Assembly: GCF_028293835.1 (NCBI RefSeq)
Contig: NZ_JAQGNX010000064.1
Span: 1 to 64,000, forward strand
Origin: Pseudomonas sp.
Lineage (GTDB): Bacteria > Pseudomonadota > Gammaproteobacteria > Pseudomonadales > Pseudomonadaceae
DNA length: 64,000 bases
Direction of reading: 5' to 3'
The translations under genes were made by a program, and so were the position numbers. The notes beneath the pieces were generated by a model that worked only from the letters and a program-made list of their open reading frames with translations, had not been told where the DNA came from and made no database searches. Shown here one piece after another: positions 24,331 through 32,761 of this stretch. Each line of letters opens with the position of its first letter. The stretch's first letter is position 1.

Positions 24331-25946
24331 AACCATCCAGCGGCGTTGCGCCGGTGAACTACCTGAATGCGAAACAGGGGTTGTTGTCCTGGTTTTTCAC
24401 CGTGGACCACAAGCGCATCGCAGTGTTGTACATGATCGCGGTGACCTTCTTTTTCTTCGTCGGCGGCTTGGCTGCGAGCCTGATTCGCATCGAACTGATT
24501 ACCCCGGATGGCGACTTGTTGAGTTCCGACGGCTACAACCGCGCGTTCACCTTGCATGGGGTGATCATGGTCTGGTTTTTTCTGATTCCCTCAATTCCCA
24601 GTGTGTTCGGCAACTTTCTCGTCCCGATCATGATCGGCGCTCGAGACATGGCGTTTCCGCGGCTGAACCTGGTGAGTTGGTATCTTTTGGTGGGCGGCGG
24701 CTTGTTTACTTTGCTGGCGCTGTTGCTGGGCGGGGTGGATACCGGATGGACCTTTTATACGCCGCTATCAACCATGTTCAGCAACGGCCATGTGGTCTCG
24801 GTGATTTGTGGCGTTTTCGTTGCCGGCTTTTCGTCGATTTTTACCGGGATCAACATCATCGCCACCGTGCACACCTTGCGTGCGCCGGGTATGACGTGGA
24901 TGCGTTTACCTTTGTTTGTATGGTCGATGTACGCGACCTCAATCATTTTGGTATTGGCTACTCCAGTGCTGGCCGTAACCTTGCTGTTGTTGGCGGCGGA
25001 GAATTTGTTTGGTATCGGCGTGTTTGATCCGAAGCTGGGCGGCGATCCGTTATTGTTTCAGCATTTGTTCTGGTTCTACAGCCACCCGGCGGTGTACATC
25101 ATGATCCTGCCCGCCATGGGCGTGGTCAGCGAGTTAATCACCGCGTCCGGGCATAAGCGGATTTTCGGCTACAGCTTCATTGCCTGGTCCAGCGTCGCGA
25201 TTGCGGTGATCGGCTTCCTGGTCTGGGGGCATCACATGTTTGTCTCCGGGCAGTCGATGTACGCCAGTCTGTTCTTTTCGTTGCTGAGTTTTCTGGTGTC
25301 GATTCCTTCAGCAATCAAGGCGTATAACTGGACCGCCACCTTGTACAAAAGCGACCTGACGGTGCATGCGCCTTTTCTGTTTGCGCTGACCTTCATCGGA
25401 CTGTTTTTGATCGGCGGCGTGACCGGGCTGTTTCTGGCGCTGTTAGCGGCCGACCTGCACGTGCACGACACTTATTTTGTGGTCGCGCACTTTCACTACA
25501 TCATGGTCGGCGCAGCGGTGGCGGGGTACTTCGGTGCGCTGCATTTCTGGTGGCCGAAAATCACCGGACGGCTGTACTCCGCACTGTGGGGCAAGATCAC
25601 CGCAGTGTTGATTTTCTGCGGTTTTAACCTGACGTTTTTTCCGCAGTTCTTGCTTGGTTATCTGGGCATGCCCCGGCGCTATCACAGCTACCCGGCGGAT
25701 TTTCAATTCCTCAATGTGTTGTCTTCAGCAGGTGCTTCTATCCTGGCGCTGGCCTACGTGCTGCCGTTCTTCTATCTGATCGCTTCATTGCGCTATGGCG
25801 ACAGGGCGCCGATGAATCCCTGGGAGGCGGCTGGCCTGGAATGGCGCATAGCGTCACCGCCGCCGACGCATAATTTCAGTGGCCCGGTAACCGTGGATTT
25901 TGAGGCCTACGATTATTCGCCGGGGGCGTCCCGTGAACCGCTCTGA
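24327..25946 (+). CDS. coxA: Cytochrome c oxidase subunit I, A2-type
   Basis: The catalytic subunit (539 residues, about 12 helices) that reduces oxygen and pumps protons. Ligands seen are the low-spin haem His in [13 protein letters not shown], the CuB set in [13 protein letters not shown] and VWGHHMFV, and the haem pair in [11 protein letters not shown]. The YSHPAV motif in place of GHPEV marks an A2-family haem-copper oxidase, in which Tyr-Ser replaces the Glu of the D-channel. The ORF track begins at 24057, but ATG 24327 (AGGAGGCC upstream) is the start; it overlaps coxB by 4 bases. Confidence 0.94.
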   Translation: MKPSSGVAPVNYLNAKQGLLSWFFTVDHKRIAVLYMIAVTFFFFVGGLAASLIRIELITPDGDLLSSDGYNRAFTLHGVIMVWFFLIPSIPSVFGNFLVPIMIGARDMAFPRLNLVSWYLLVGGGLFTLLALLLGGVDTGWTFYTPLSTMFSNGHVVSVICGVFVAGFSSIFTGINIIATVHTLRAPGMTWMRLPLFVWSMYATSIILVLATPVLAVTLLLLAAENLFGIGVFDPKLGGDPLLFQHLFWFYSHPAVYIMILPAMGVVSELITASGHKRIFGYSFIAWSSVAIAVIGFLVWGHHMFVSGQSMYASLFFSLLSFLVSIPSAIKAYNWTATLYKSDLTVHAPFLFALTFIGLFLIGGVTGLFLALLAADLHVHDTYFVVAHFHYIMVGAAVAGYFGALHFWWPKITGRLYSALWGKITAVLIFCGFNLTFFPQFLLGYLGMPRRYHSYPADFQFLNVLSSAGASILALAYVLPFFYLIASLRYGDRAPMNPWEAAGLEWRIASPPPTHNFSGPVTVDFEAYDYSPGASREPL

Positions 25947-26586
25947 GCTGCAGCCCCAACCGCAACCGGAAGACCCCTTTGTCAGTTGGAAGCAACAGCG
26001 CGAGGCTGCGCAACTGGGCATGTGGTTGTTCCTCGCCAGCGAGGTGATGATGTTTGGCAGCTTGATCATGATCGCTTGGTTCTACCGGGCCGAGCATCCG
26101 GACGGCGTTGGCGAAGCGGTCTCCAGGTTGCACTATCTGTTGGCAGGCGGTAACACCGCGCTGTTGCTCACCAGCAGCTTGTGCATGAGCTTGGGATTGG
26201 AGGCGGCGGGGCGCCTTGAGGTGAGCAAGCTACGTCGCTATTTATTGTTTTCGGCGCTGTTGGGATTGGGGTTTCTCGGTTGCAAGTTACTGGAATACGG
26301 CCTTGAGTTTAACGAAGGCTTACTGCCAGGGTTTGGCCTGGATTCACCGCTGCAACTGCCGTCGGCGCGACTGTTCATGGACCTGTATTTCTTCGCCACG
26401 TTTTTGCACGGTATTCATGTGCTGGTGGCAGTTGGTTTGGGCCTGCACTTGTATGTGGGCCTGAAGCGTCGCTGGGTCGAACTGCCCCAGGGCAGCGTGC
26501 GCATCGAGATGACCACCTTGTATTGGCACTTGGTGGATGCCATCTGGGTGCTGCTGTACCCGTCTCTTTACCTGATCGGGCGCTGA
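25933..26586 (+). CDS. coxC: Cytochrome c oxidase subunit III
   Basis: A 217-residue membrane protein with five or so helices and the subunit III patterns [15 protein letters not shown] and [16 protein letters not shown], plus the C-terminal [19 protein letters not shown] prefer the GTG at 25933 (GGGGGCGTCCC upstream, reading [19 protein letters not shown]), which overlaps the coxA end by 14 bases; the track TTG at 25900 is possible. It is shorter than seven-helix mitochondrial-type subunit III, as usual in caa3 oxidases. Confidence 0.9.
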   Translation: MNRSELQPQPQPEDPFVSWKQQREAAQLGMWLFLASEVMMFGSLIMIAWFYRAEHPDGVGEAVSRLHYLLAGGNTALLLTSSLCMSLGLEAAGRLEVSKLRRYLLFSALLGLGFLGCKLLEYGLEFNEGLLPGFGLDSPLQLPSARLFMDLYFFATFLHGIHVLVAVGLGLHLYVGLKRRWVELPQGSVRIEMTTLYWHLVDAIWVLLYPSLYLIGR

Positions 26587-26588
26587 GC

Positions 26589-26846
26589 ATGAACACACTG
26601 ACCACCTGGAGGGTGTATGCAGCGCTGATCGGACTGTTAGTGCTGGAGTTACTGTGTGCCACCTCGTCACTTGGACTGAAAAACTGGCTGGTGGCCGCGG
26701 CGGCGTTTGCCCAATTTAGCCTGCTGCTTCTGGCCTACCTCGGCATCGGCAGAACACACGGTTGGGTGCAACTGTTTGGCTGTCTGTATTTACTGTGGCT
26801 GGTGGTGATGTTCGGTTTCGTGCTGGGGGAGGTTGCTACCCGTTGA
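26589..26846 (+). CDS. Cytochrome c oxidase subunit IV-like small membrane protein
   Basis: An 85-residue protein with three hydrophobic segments (YAALIGLLVLELLCATSS, LVAAAAFAQFSLLLLAYLGI, LFGCLYLLWLVVMFGFVLGE), the layout of bacterial subunit IV (CoxD/CtaF type). The ORF track runs from 26523 inside coxC, but ATG 26589 lies two bases after the coxC stop. It closes the operon; REP-like sequence follows, with no clear terminator. Confidence 0.8.
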   Translation: MNTLTTWRVYAALIGLLVLELLCATSSLGLKNWLVAAAAFAQFSLLLLAYLGIGRTHGWVQLFGCLYLLWLVVMFGFVLGEVATR

Positions 26847-26904
26847 TAGGTGAGCTTACCAACGCCTTCTGAACAACGCATAACCCGTTGAATTAGTAGA
26901 AATT

Positions 26905-27012
26905 AAATTGTAGGAACGGGCTTGCTCGCGACGGATCGCGAAGCGGTCCAAATTGCCCAACTCAATTTAACTTTAGGAGCCGCCGAAGGCTGCGATTCGG
27001 CTCGGTCACTCT
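26905..27012. repeat. REP-like sequences after the oxidase operon
   Basis: Contains TTGTAGGAACGGGCTTGCTCGCGACGG and GGAGCCGCCGAAGGCTGCGATTCGGCTC, two different Pseudomonas REP-type cores, lying between convergent genes. Confidence 0.6.
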
Positions 27013-27023
27013 GATGCACCACG

Positions 27024-27935
27024 CTAGCCAACTGCATCCAACAACCATTCTCTTAGTGCTCGAATTTTCGGCAATTGTGCCCGCAGCGCTGGGTAGATCA
27101 GGTAATAGCCGATGCCTTGGTTGAGTTCAGTTTCAAACGGGGCCACCAGTACTCCGTCTTTCAAGCTTTCACGCACCAGGTTCAGGTCCCCCAGCGCGAT
27201 GCCTTGTCCACGTGTGGCAGCCGACAGCGCCAAATCCAATGTGTCGAAGGTCTGCCCGCGGTGAGAGGCGATGCTGCCAACCCCCGCAGCCTCCAGCCAA
27301 CGGCTCCAGCCATTGGCCGGGATGCAATGCAGCAGTGGCATGGATTTCAGGTCAGCGGGTTGCGTCAGGCGCTTGGCCATTTCGGGTGAACACACGGGTG
27401 TGAGTCGTTCGGCCATCAACGGAATGGCCTCAACACCTTTCCACTCACCGCGCCCATGAATAATGGCGGCATCAATGTCGCTGTCTTCGAATCGCGGCTC
27501 CCAGGCATCGTACGTCGTCACCCGCACGTCCACATCGGGCATCAACACTCGCAGGCTCGGCAATAACGGCAAAAACCAGCGCGTGGCCAAGGTCGGCGGC
27601 ATGCGCAAGGTCAGTACCTGACTGGCGGTGCGCAGGCTATTGCACATATTCGTCAGTCGCGCAAAAGCGTCCTCCACTACCGGCAGCAGCGCCTCGGCTT
27701 CTGGCGTCAGGCGCAGCCCGGTTTTATGGCGCACAAACAGGATCACCCCGAGGTGCTCCTCCAACTGTTGAATCTGCCGACTGATGGCGCTTTGAGTGAC
27801 AAATAACTCTTTGGCGGCACGGCTGAACGTGCCGTAGCGGGCGGCGGCAGCAAAGACCTCCAGGCCGCGTAACGGTGGCAATCGCAGCTGAAAGCCAGGG
27901 TTGTCTAATGCATGAGCTGAAAGCATGGATTGCAT
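27024..27935 (-). CDS. LysR family regulator next to the ammonia-lyase homologue
   Basis: A 303-residue LysR regulator of the GcvA-like branch. The helix-turn-helix lies around LRGLEVFAAAARYGTFSRAAKELFVTQSAISRQIQQLEEHLGV (residues about 23-65), followed by a periplasmic-binding-like effector domain. It is transcribed away from the ammonia-lyase homologue across a gap of about 150 bases, the usual arrangement for a LysR gene and its target. A nearby start three codons downstream (MLSAHAL) is equally possible. The ligand is unknown. Confidence 0.88.
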   Translation of the reverse strand: MQSMLSAHALDNPGFQLRLPPLRGLEVFAAAARYGTFSRAAKELFVTQSAISRQIQQLEEHLGVILFVRHKTGLRLTPEAEALLPVVEDAFARLTNMCNSLRTASQVLTLRMPPTLATRWFLPLLPSLRVLMPDVDVRVTTYDAWEPRFEDSDIDAAIIHGRGEWKGVEAIPLMAERLTPVCSPEMAKRLTQPADLKSMPLLHCIPANGWSRWLEAAGVGSIASHRGQTFDTLDLALSAATRGQGIALGDLNLVRESLKDGVLVAPFETELNQGIGYYLIYPALRAQLPKIRALREWLLDAVG

Positions 27936-28088
27936 GAGAAATCACCGCGTTTACTCCTGAGTACAGCGAGCTTAACGTAATTCGACCGCACTTCAACAAA
28001 ACCCTCTCACGCATAGATATGCGCGGCTCGGTGGGTGCTGAAAACAAAGACGTGGGCAATTAATCTTGAGTTCATCTGGAGTGGCTGT

Positions 28089-29606
28089 ATGAAGCGCGTA
28101 ATCCTCGATCAATCGTTGGTTTGGGCACAGGTAGTAGACGTTGCGAGTGAAGGCGCTTTCCTTGAATTGTCACCCTCGGCCAAAGCCCGGATTAACGCGG
28201 CGAATGCCATTGTGCGCACCGTGGTGGAAAAAAACATCCGCGCCTATGGGGTAAACACCGGTGTCGGCGCACTGTCCAACACGGTTGTGGCGCCTGAACA
28301 GCAAAGCGCGCTGTCCCACAGTATTTTGATGAGCCATGCGGTGGGCCTGGGTAGGCCGTTGGCGGTTCACGAGACGCGGGCGATCATGGTCTGTGCGATC
28401 AACAACTTTGCCCATGGTTACTCCGGTTTGCGCCTGGGTTTGGTAGAGCGCTTGGTGATCCTGCTGAACGCGCAGTGCACCCCCGAAGTGCCGCATCAGG
28501 GTTCGGTCGGTTATCTCAGCCACATGGCCCATATCGGGCTGGTGATGATCGGTCACGGCTACTGCCGGCTCGACAACGAACGCCTGACTGCCGCCGCAGC
28601 CTTGCAACGGCTTGGCCTTGTGCCGTTTGTCCTGCAAGCCAAAGAAGGCCTGTGCCTGGTCAATGGCTCGCCATGTGTCACCGGCCTTGGCTGTTTGCTG
28701 CTGGACCGCGCCCGGCAGTTGATGGACTGGGCTGACGCTATTTCTGCCATGAGCTTCGAAACCCAGCGCGGTCAGATTCGTGCCATGCATACGGTGCCCA
28801 TGGCGTTGCGCGCTTCTCCGGGTTTGAAATACGTGGCCGAACGCTTGAACCACCTGCTCGATGATTCACAGATCATGCAGGCCGCTGCGGGCCGACAAAC
28901 TCAGGACGCCTTGAGCCTGCGCAGCATTCCCCACGTCCATGGCGCGGTACGCGATGTCTGGGCTCAGGTAGCGACCGTGGTCGATCAAGAACTGGCCAGT
29001 GTTACCGACAACCCCGTGGTGTGCGGCACGCCTGACGCGCCGGAAATTTATTCCCAGGCCCATGCTGTCAGCGCCGCTATCGGTTTGGCCATGGATCAGC
29101 TAGGGGTTGCCATGGCGCAACTGGGGGCAATTTCCGAGCGCAGGATTGATCGCATGGTCAACCCGTTGGTCAGCGGCCTGCCGTCTTTCCTGGCGGGTGA
29201 AAGCGGCGTGGAGTCCGGATTCATGATCGCTCAGTACACTGCCGTTTCGCTGGTGGCCCATAACCGCCGTCTGGCCGCTCCCGCCAGCCTGGATGGCGGC
29301 ATTACTTCGGGCCTGCAGGAAGACATTCTTTGTCACGCCACACCAGCGGCCCTGAAGGGGCAACTTATTCTCGATAACCTTGAACATATCTTCGCTATTG
29401 AACTATTGGCCGCAAGCCAAAGTTACGACCTGTTGAATTCACCGTTAAATCCGGCGCCACGAACTGCGGCACTGTACCGAACGTTCCGTGAGGAGATTGC
29501 GCTGTACGCCGATGATCGACCCTTGGGCGAAGACATTGGTAAGGCCGCCGTGTTTATTAAGGGTAATTGCCCAGATGGGGTGTTATCGCGTTTGGGGTTG
29601 AGTTGA
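28089..29606 (+). CDS. Histidine/phenylalanine ammonia-lyase family protein lacking the MIO triad
   Basis: A 505-residue aromatic amino acid lyase homologue along its full length. Typical lyases read [14 protein letters not shown], where Ala-Ser-Gly cyclises to the MIO cofactor; here the codons give GSVG-YLSHMAHIGLV (G138-S144), as if ASG had been deleted, with the flanks aligned. Other lyase active-site positions remain: YGVNTG, MSHAVG, LVNGSP, QDALSLR (but Tyr280 of P. putida HAL is Leu), SGLQED. The Phe329 site reads SQAHA. Start ATG 28089 has GGAG upstream. It could be a non-MIO enzyme, a binding protein or a pseudoenzyme. It is divergent from a LysR gene. Confidence 0.85.
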   Translation: MKRVILDQSLVWAQVVDVASEGAFLELSPSAKARINAANAIVRTVVEKNIRAYGVNTGVGALSNTVVAPEQQSALSHSILMSHAVGLGRPLAVHETRAIMVCAINNFAHGYSGLRLGLVERLVILLNAQCTPEVPHQGSVGYLSHMAHIGLVMIGHGYCRLDNERLTAAAALQRLGLVPFVLQAKEGLCLVNGSPCVTGLGCLLLDRARQLMDWADAISAMSFETQRGQIRAMHTVPMALRASPGLKYVAERLNHLLDDSQIMQAAAGRQTQDALSLRSIPHVHGAVRDVWAQVATVVDQELASVTDNPVVCGTPDAPEIYSQAHAVSAAIGLAMDQLGVAMAQLGAISERRIDRMVNPLVSGLPSFLAGESGVESGFMIAQYTAVSLVAHNRRLAAPASLDGGITSGLQEDILCHATPAALKGQLILDNLEHIFAIELLAASQSYDLLNSPLNPAPRTAALYRTFREEIALYADDRPLGEDIGKAAVFIKGNCPDGVLSRLGLS

Positions 29607-29670
29607 AACGTAACGCATTAACAACTATTTACTGCACCCTGCGGTTGGTAAATTCTGACCGACGTTTATA

Positions 29671-29727
29671 AAAAAAGAGGGGTTGATGCAGCGCGAGCTT
29701 CAATAAACGCGCTTCCCCTCCTTTTTT
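29671..29727. terminator. Terminator after the ammonia-lyase homologue
   Basis: AAAAAAGAGGGG ... CCCCTCCTTTTTT, with an inner GCGCG/CGCGC pairing around a short loop. The T-run serves the plus strand and the A-run would serve the minus strand, so it can act in both directions. Confidence 0.8.
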
Positions 29728-29977
29728 ACAACAGTGAATAACCGCTTAAGGCCAAGTAAACGGGCAGCGCAAGTCGATTATTAAAAATATAACTGATACC
29801 GTGCTCCGTTAATTATCCGGCGCCAATAAATAATTCGCTTATAATTCAATGGATTATGGTGATTATCTGATAATTTACGTGCTTTCTCAAAAATTTGACA
29901 CTTTTCAATAATTTTGAAATTATCGATACCGGGTGGTTGATAAGTCCGTTCTCCAACCGCTTTGTAAGCCTTGAGTC

Positions 29978-30072
29978 ACCGTGGTCTACGGTACTGGCGA
30001 GCCGTCGCCGGACCGGGAAATAGCACCGCTACGCTCAGGGGAATGAACTGCCGAAAATGTCGGCGGTCCCTT
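29978..30072 (+). ncRNA. Candidate structured RNA or leader segment
   Basis: Four consecutive stems can be drawn: ACCGT-GGTCT-ACGGT (29978-29992), CTGGCGA-GCCG-TCGCCGG (29994-30011), TAGC-ACC-GCTA (30021-30031) and an outer AGGGGA/TCCCTT with inner CTGCCG/CGGCGG around AAAATGT (30037-30072). The density of perfect short stems between AT-rich flanks suggests a folded RNA, possibly a cis-acting leader of the flavoprotein gene about 350 bases downstream, or a remnant. No known riboswitch consensus could be matched by eye, and promoter and terminator are not evident. Confidence 0.3.
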
Positions 30073-30423
30073 AGAGTTATACAGGTCACATTTATCTATC
30101 CCATAACTTTAAAAGGGCATACCTGTAGGCCCTGTGCGGTAGCTCTGACTTCGCAGTTCTTGGGCTTAATATTTTTCTATTAGCGATCGATAAACAATAG
30201 TTAAACGCTCCCATAGCGGTGTGGGCGGTAGCGTTGCCTAAAGAAAAATTACAGTGCGTTAGGAGAGTGACAACCGCTTTCCTATATTCCTTGGTCAGAC
30301 ACAGTAGGTTTCCTTTATTACGGAAAAACATCTCCCAGCAGTCTTTCTGGTGTGAACTAAACGTGTTTGTTTGATAACAAAGCGTCAGTACATCAGTCCA
30401 CTAAATACGCGGAGCACAACGTC

Positions 30424-31851
30424 ATGTATGGAACACAACTGGAAATCGTTTGCGGTTGTTTGGTAGGTGGGGCTGGGCCTGCTGGCATGGGGTTGCTATT
30501 TAATGCCTTGAAGAGCGGTGCATTGCCGGCGTTGACCCGTAACGGACTAATCATTGTTGATGCCAGTCCTTTTCCAGGAACCGGCCGACTCGCTGACTAC
30601 CACCTCACCGCCAACTCGGTGGGCGATGTTTTCCTCGACTGCCTGCGCGACCCGGCATTACGCGACGTATTCGAGCCGCTGCAGCATAGCGAGGCGTATT
30701 GGCGCATTCGTGATCAGGCGTTCATCGCGCCGCAATTATCTGATGTCGGCGAACTGCTGGCAGAGGCTTCTAAATTAGTGTTGGACCACTTGGTGAAGAA
30801 CTACGCGGTAAAAGTCTGGAGTAGCACGACGATTACCGAGGTGGTCAGTAATTCTGACGAGTATCAAGTCTGGGTCGAGCATAACGGGCATTCTCAAGTG
30901 ATTCGCTGCCGCTCGCTGGTGCTTAACCTGGGCGGGCATCAGGACCCCAAGCATCTGCTTCATGCTCTGGCTGATCAAGGCTTGGCGTTGTCGCCAAAGA
31001 CCCGTGTACAAAGTGCCGATACCTTGTTGCGTATGGACGCTGACGAACTGCGCGCGCATTTTTCCCCGGTACTCGCCGCAGGTGGGCGATTGACCGTGGT
31101 GGGTGGGTCACACAGTGCCTTCTCGATGCTCGAAAACCTGGCTAAAGCGTTGCAATGCATTGGCCTCGAAGAGCTGACCCTGGTGCATCGCTCGCAAATT
31201 CGCTTGTTCTATGAAAGCGTCGAACAAGCCCTTGCCAATGGCTACGTGTTTGATCCGGTGGACGACGTTTGCCCGGTATCGGGTCGGGTTAACCGCTCTG
31301 GCGGCTTGCGTTACAGCGCGTTGGAAGTGGGGCGAAATATCCTGCAATACGGCCGAATCAGCCCGGACGGGGTGCGGGTACATTTACTGCAATCCGGACC
31401 CGGACGGGGGCAGCAATATGAGCGCGCGGGCCAAGCCTTGGCTGAGTCGAGCGTGGTGGTGCAGTGCACCGGTTATCAGCCGCGTTTACCTGCGCTGAAA
31501 TACGCAGACGGTAGGCCGATCACACTCCGCGAAGTAAAGGGTGGGCTGGATTCCGACCCGGCGGGCTGTCCGTTGGATGCCATCGGCCAGCGTATGCATG
31601 GTTTGTATCTGTTCGGTTTGGGCTCCGGCCTGGGTATCGACCCCCGATTGGGCAGCGAGCCATCGTTTGACGGGCGGATTTATGGCGTCTGGCAGTTCCA
31701 CAATGACGCCAGCCGCGCCGCCATTGAATCGGTGTCGGCACGCCTCGACGTGCAGGTCGCAGAAAAAGTGGTTGCTGATCGCAGACGCCAGCAGCGTGCG
31801 GAAGAAGAAACACCGTTTTTCTGGCCAGCCATGGCGTCCATTAAGTTTTAA
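30424..31851 (+). CDS. SidA/PvdA-like FAD-dependent monooxygenase family protein
   Basis: A 475-residue flavoprotein. An N-terminal FAD-binding Rossmann motif (LVGGAGPAGMGLLFNAL, residues about 11-28) is followed by a second dinucleotide motif (LTVVGGSHSAFSMLENL) and the late ATG-type stretch VVVQCTGYQP, an arrangement typical of N-hydroxylating monooxygenases (lysine/ornithine hydroxylases) and related oxidoreductases. I chose ATG 30424, with GGAG 9 bases upstream, over 30367. No siderophore or NRPS gene lies nearby, so iron acquisition is not supported. The nearest neighbour is the ammonia-lyase homologue; a joint role with it is possible but unproven. A strong terminator follows. Confidence 0.72.
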   Translation: MYGTQLEIVCGCLVGGAGPAGMGLLFNALKSGALPALTRNGLIIVDASPFPGTGRLADYHLTANSVGDVFLDCLRDPALRDVFEPLQHSEAYWRIRDQAFIAPQLSDVGELLAEASKLVLDHLVKNYAVKVWSSTTITEVVSNSDEYQVWVEHNGHSQVIRCRSLVLNLGGHQDPKHLLHALADQGLALSPKTRVQSADTLLRMDADELRAHFSPVLAAGGRLTVVGGSHSAFSMLENLAKALQCIGLEELTLVHRSQIRLFYESVEQALANGYVFDPVDDVCPVSGRVNRSGGLRYSALEVGRNILQYGRISPDGVRVHLLQSGPGRGQQYERAGQALAESSVVVQCTGYQPRLPALKYADGRPITLREVKGGLDSDPAGCPLDAIGQRMHGLYLFGLGSGLGIDPRLGSEPSFDGRIYGVWQFHNDASRAAIESVSARLDVQVAEKVVADRRRQQRAEEETPFFWPAMASIKF

Positions 31852-31891
31852 GCGCTGTTGAGCGGTGATGTGAACGGTATTGATGTAAAAG

Positions 31892-31928
31892 AATCCCGAG
31901 TGGCCCCCAGTCATTCGGGATTTTTTTT
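31892..31928 (+). terminator. Rho-independent terminator of the flavoprotein gene
   Basis: AATCCCGA ... TCGGGATT stem followed by a run of eight T, 40 bases after the stop codon. Confidence 0.92.
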
Positions 31929-32171
31929 CGTCTGTACCGCAGGGGTATTGGGACGTTGAGCGTTTACGGATAAATGCCGATTTGATCGTTCAGCTGTTGC
32001 TTCCGGTCCGCGCCAATTAGCGCAATGCTTCCCTCTGGCGCTAATCTGCTGGAGTATGGCGTTGTGGTCTGATTCCCGGCGCACAGCAAAGGGCGTTCAT
32101 TGCTGCGAACCTTTTCCGGGGATCCGTCTCTTAGTCTTAAGACTTGTCACAGGTTCAGGAGAGGTGAAGAC
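31929..32171. other. Intergenic region with two palindromes
   Basis: Between the terminator and the DUF465 gene lie the inverted repeat ATTAGCGC-N14-GCGCTAAT (32016-32045) and a perfect 12-base palindrome AGTCTTAAGACT (32133-32144) just upstream of the ribosome site. The second is well placed for an operator of the DUF465 gene. No ORF is supported. Confidence 0.45.
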
Positions 32172-32423
32172 ATGCCGGTCAAACATGATTTGCTCAAGGA
32201 CTTAAACATCACCAAGGAAGAAATTACCGCGCGCAGAGGCAAAGACCAAAGGCTCAGCCAGTTGCTTGATTCCTACGATGCAGTGGATGCCGAGGTGGTT
32301 GAAGCCGAGTCGCCGTCATCGGGAAATGTCACCGATAATCAGCTCAAAAAACTTAAGGAAAAACGGCTGCTGGTAAAAGATAAAATCGTCCAGCGTCTGA
32401 CCCCGGCGGCTGACCCCACCTGA
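32172..32423 (+). CDS. YdcH-like DUF465 protein
   Basis: An 83-residue, highly charged helical protein. DQRLSQLLDSYDAVDAEVVEAES and DNQLKKLKEKRLLVKDKIVQRL form the two-helix hairpin of the DUF465/YdcH family. The ORF track starts at 32100, but ATG 32172 has AGGAGAGGTGAAG upstream. Function of the family is unknown. REP sequences follow it directly. Confidence 0.78.
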   Translation: MPVKHDLLKDLNITKEEITARRGKDQRLSQLLDSYDAVDAEVVEAESPSSGNVTDNQLKKLKEKRLLVKDKIVQRLTPAADPT

Positions 32424-32426
32424 GGG

Positions 32427-32500
32427 ACGTGTTGGCGAAGGCAGCATCGCGGTTTTCCGGATAATTGCGTCGTCCGCCTCGCCAACACGTTGGCTCTTAT
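32427..32500. repeat. REPIN-type inverted repeat, copy 4
   Basis: GACGTGTTGGCGAAG and CCTCGCCAACACGTTGGCTCT flank about 35 bases just after the DUF465 stop; same family as copies 1-3. Confidence 0.75.
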
Positions 32501-32540
32501 CAAACAACGCATAACTCATCGATTTAAAAGATAATCCATA

Positions 32541-32647
32541 GGAGCTGCCGAAGGCTGCGATTCGACCGGGAACCGCTCGCCCCGTTATACCGCTGAAGGG
32601 GTGCCGGTCGCCCTCGACCCCGGCCTATCGCAGCCTTCGGCAGCACT
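32541..32647. repeat. REPIN of the CTGCCGAAGGCTGCGA type
   Basis: GGAGCTGCCGAAGGCTGCGA and its complement TCGCAGCCTTCGGCAGC enclose about 70 bases. Together with copy 4 it fills most of the gap 32424-32761, which holds no gene. Confidence 0.8.
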
Positions 32648-32761
32648 TACAGGGTGAACTGCGCGACGGCGCGGCATCGGAGACATGGCGGCTCCTCCTA
32701 CAGAGATGTTTAGGATAAGGCTGCTTTCCTGAGTGATGCGTTTAATCCGTAAGGGCCGCCA

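Larger units (their letters stand above)
29607..30423. other. 817-base gap: terminator, AT-rich tract and a structured segment
   Basis: After the lyase homologue comes a terminator (29671-29727), then an AT-rich tract (about 29770-29930: AAAAATATAAC, AATAAATAATTCGCTTATAATTCAATGG) and a GC-rich hairpin-dense segment (29978-30072). The last 300 bases contain CTATTAGCGATCGATAAACAATAG and further short inverted sequences up to the flavoprotein start. The minus-strand ORF 30092-30331 has no ribosome site or recognisable content, so I do not call it. Confidence 0.6.

Noticed and set aside
29978-30072. Assignment to a known riboswitch class (guanidine, ZTP, cobalamin, glycine, c-di-GMP)
   Set aside because: I compared remembered consensus cores and none fitted; I therefore report only an unnamed structured segment.
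30092-30331. 79-residue minus-strand ORF in the large gap
   Set aside because: No ribosome site, no recognisable motif, and it overlaps the hairpin-rich and AT-rich region.
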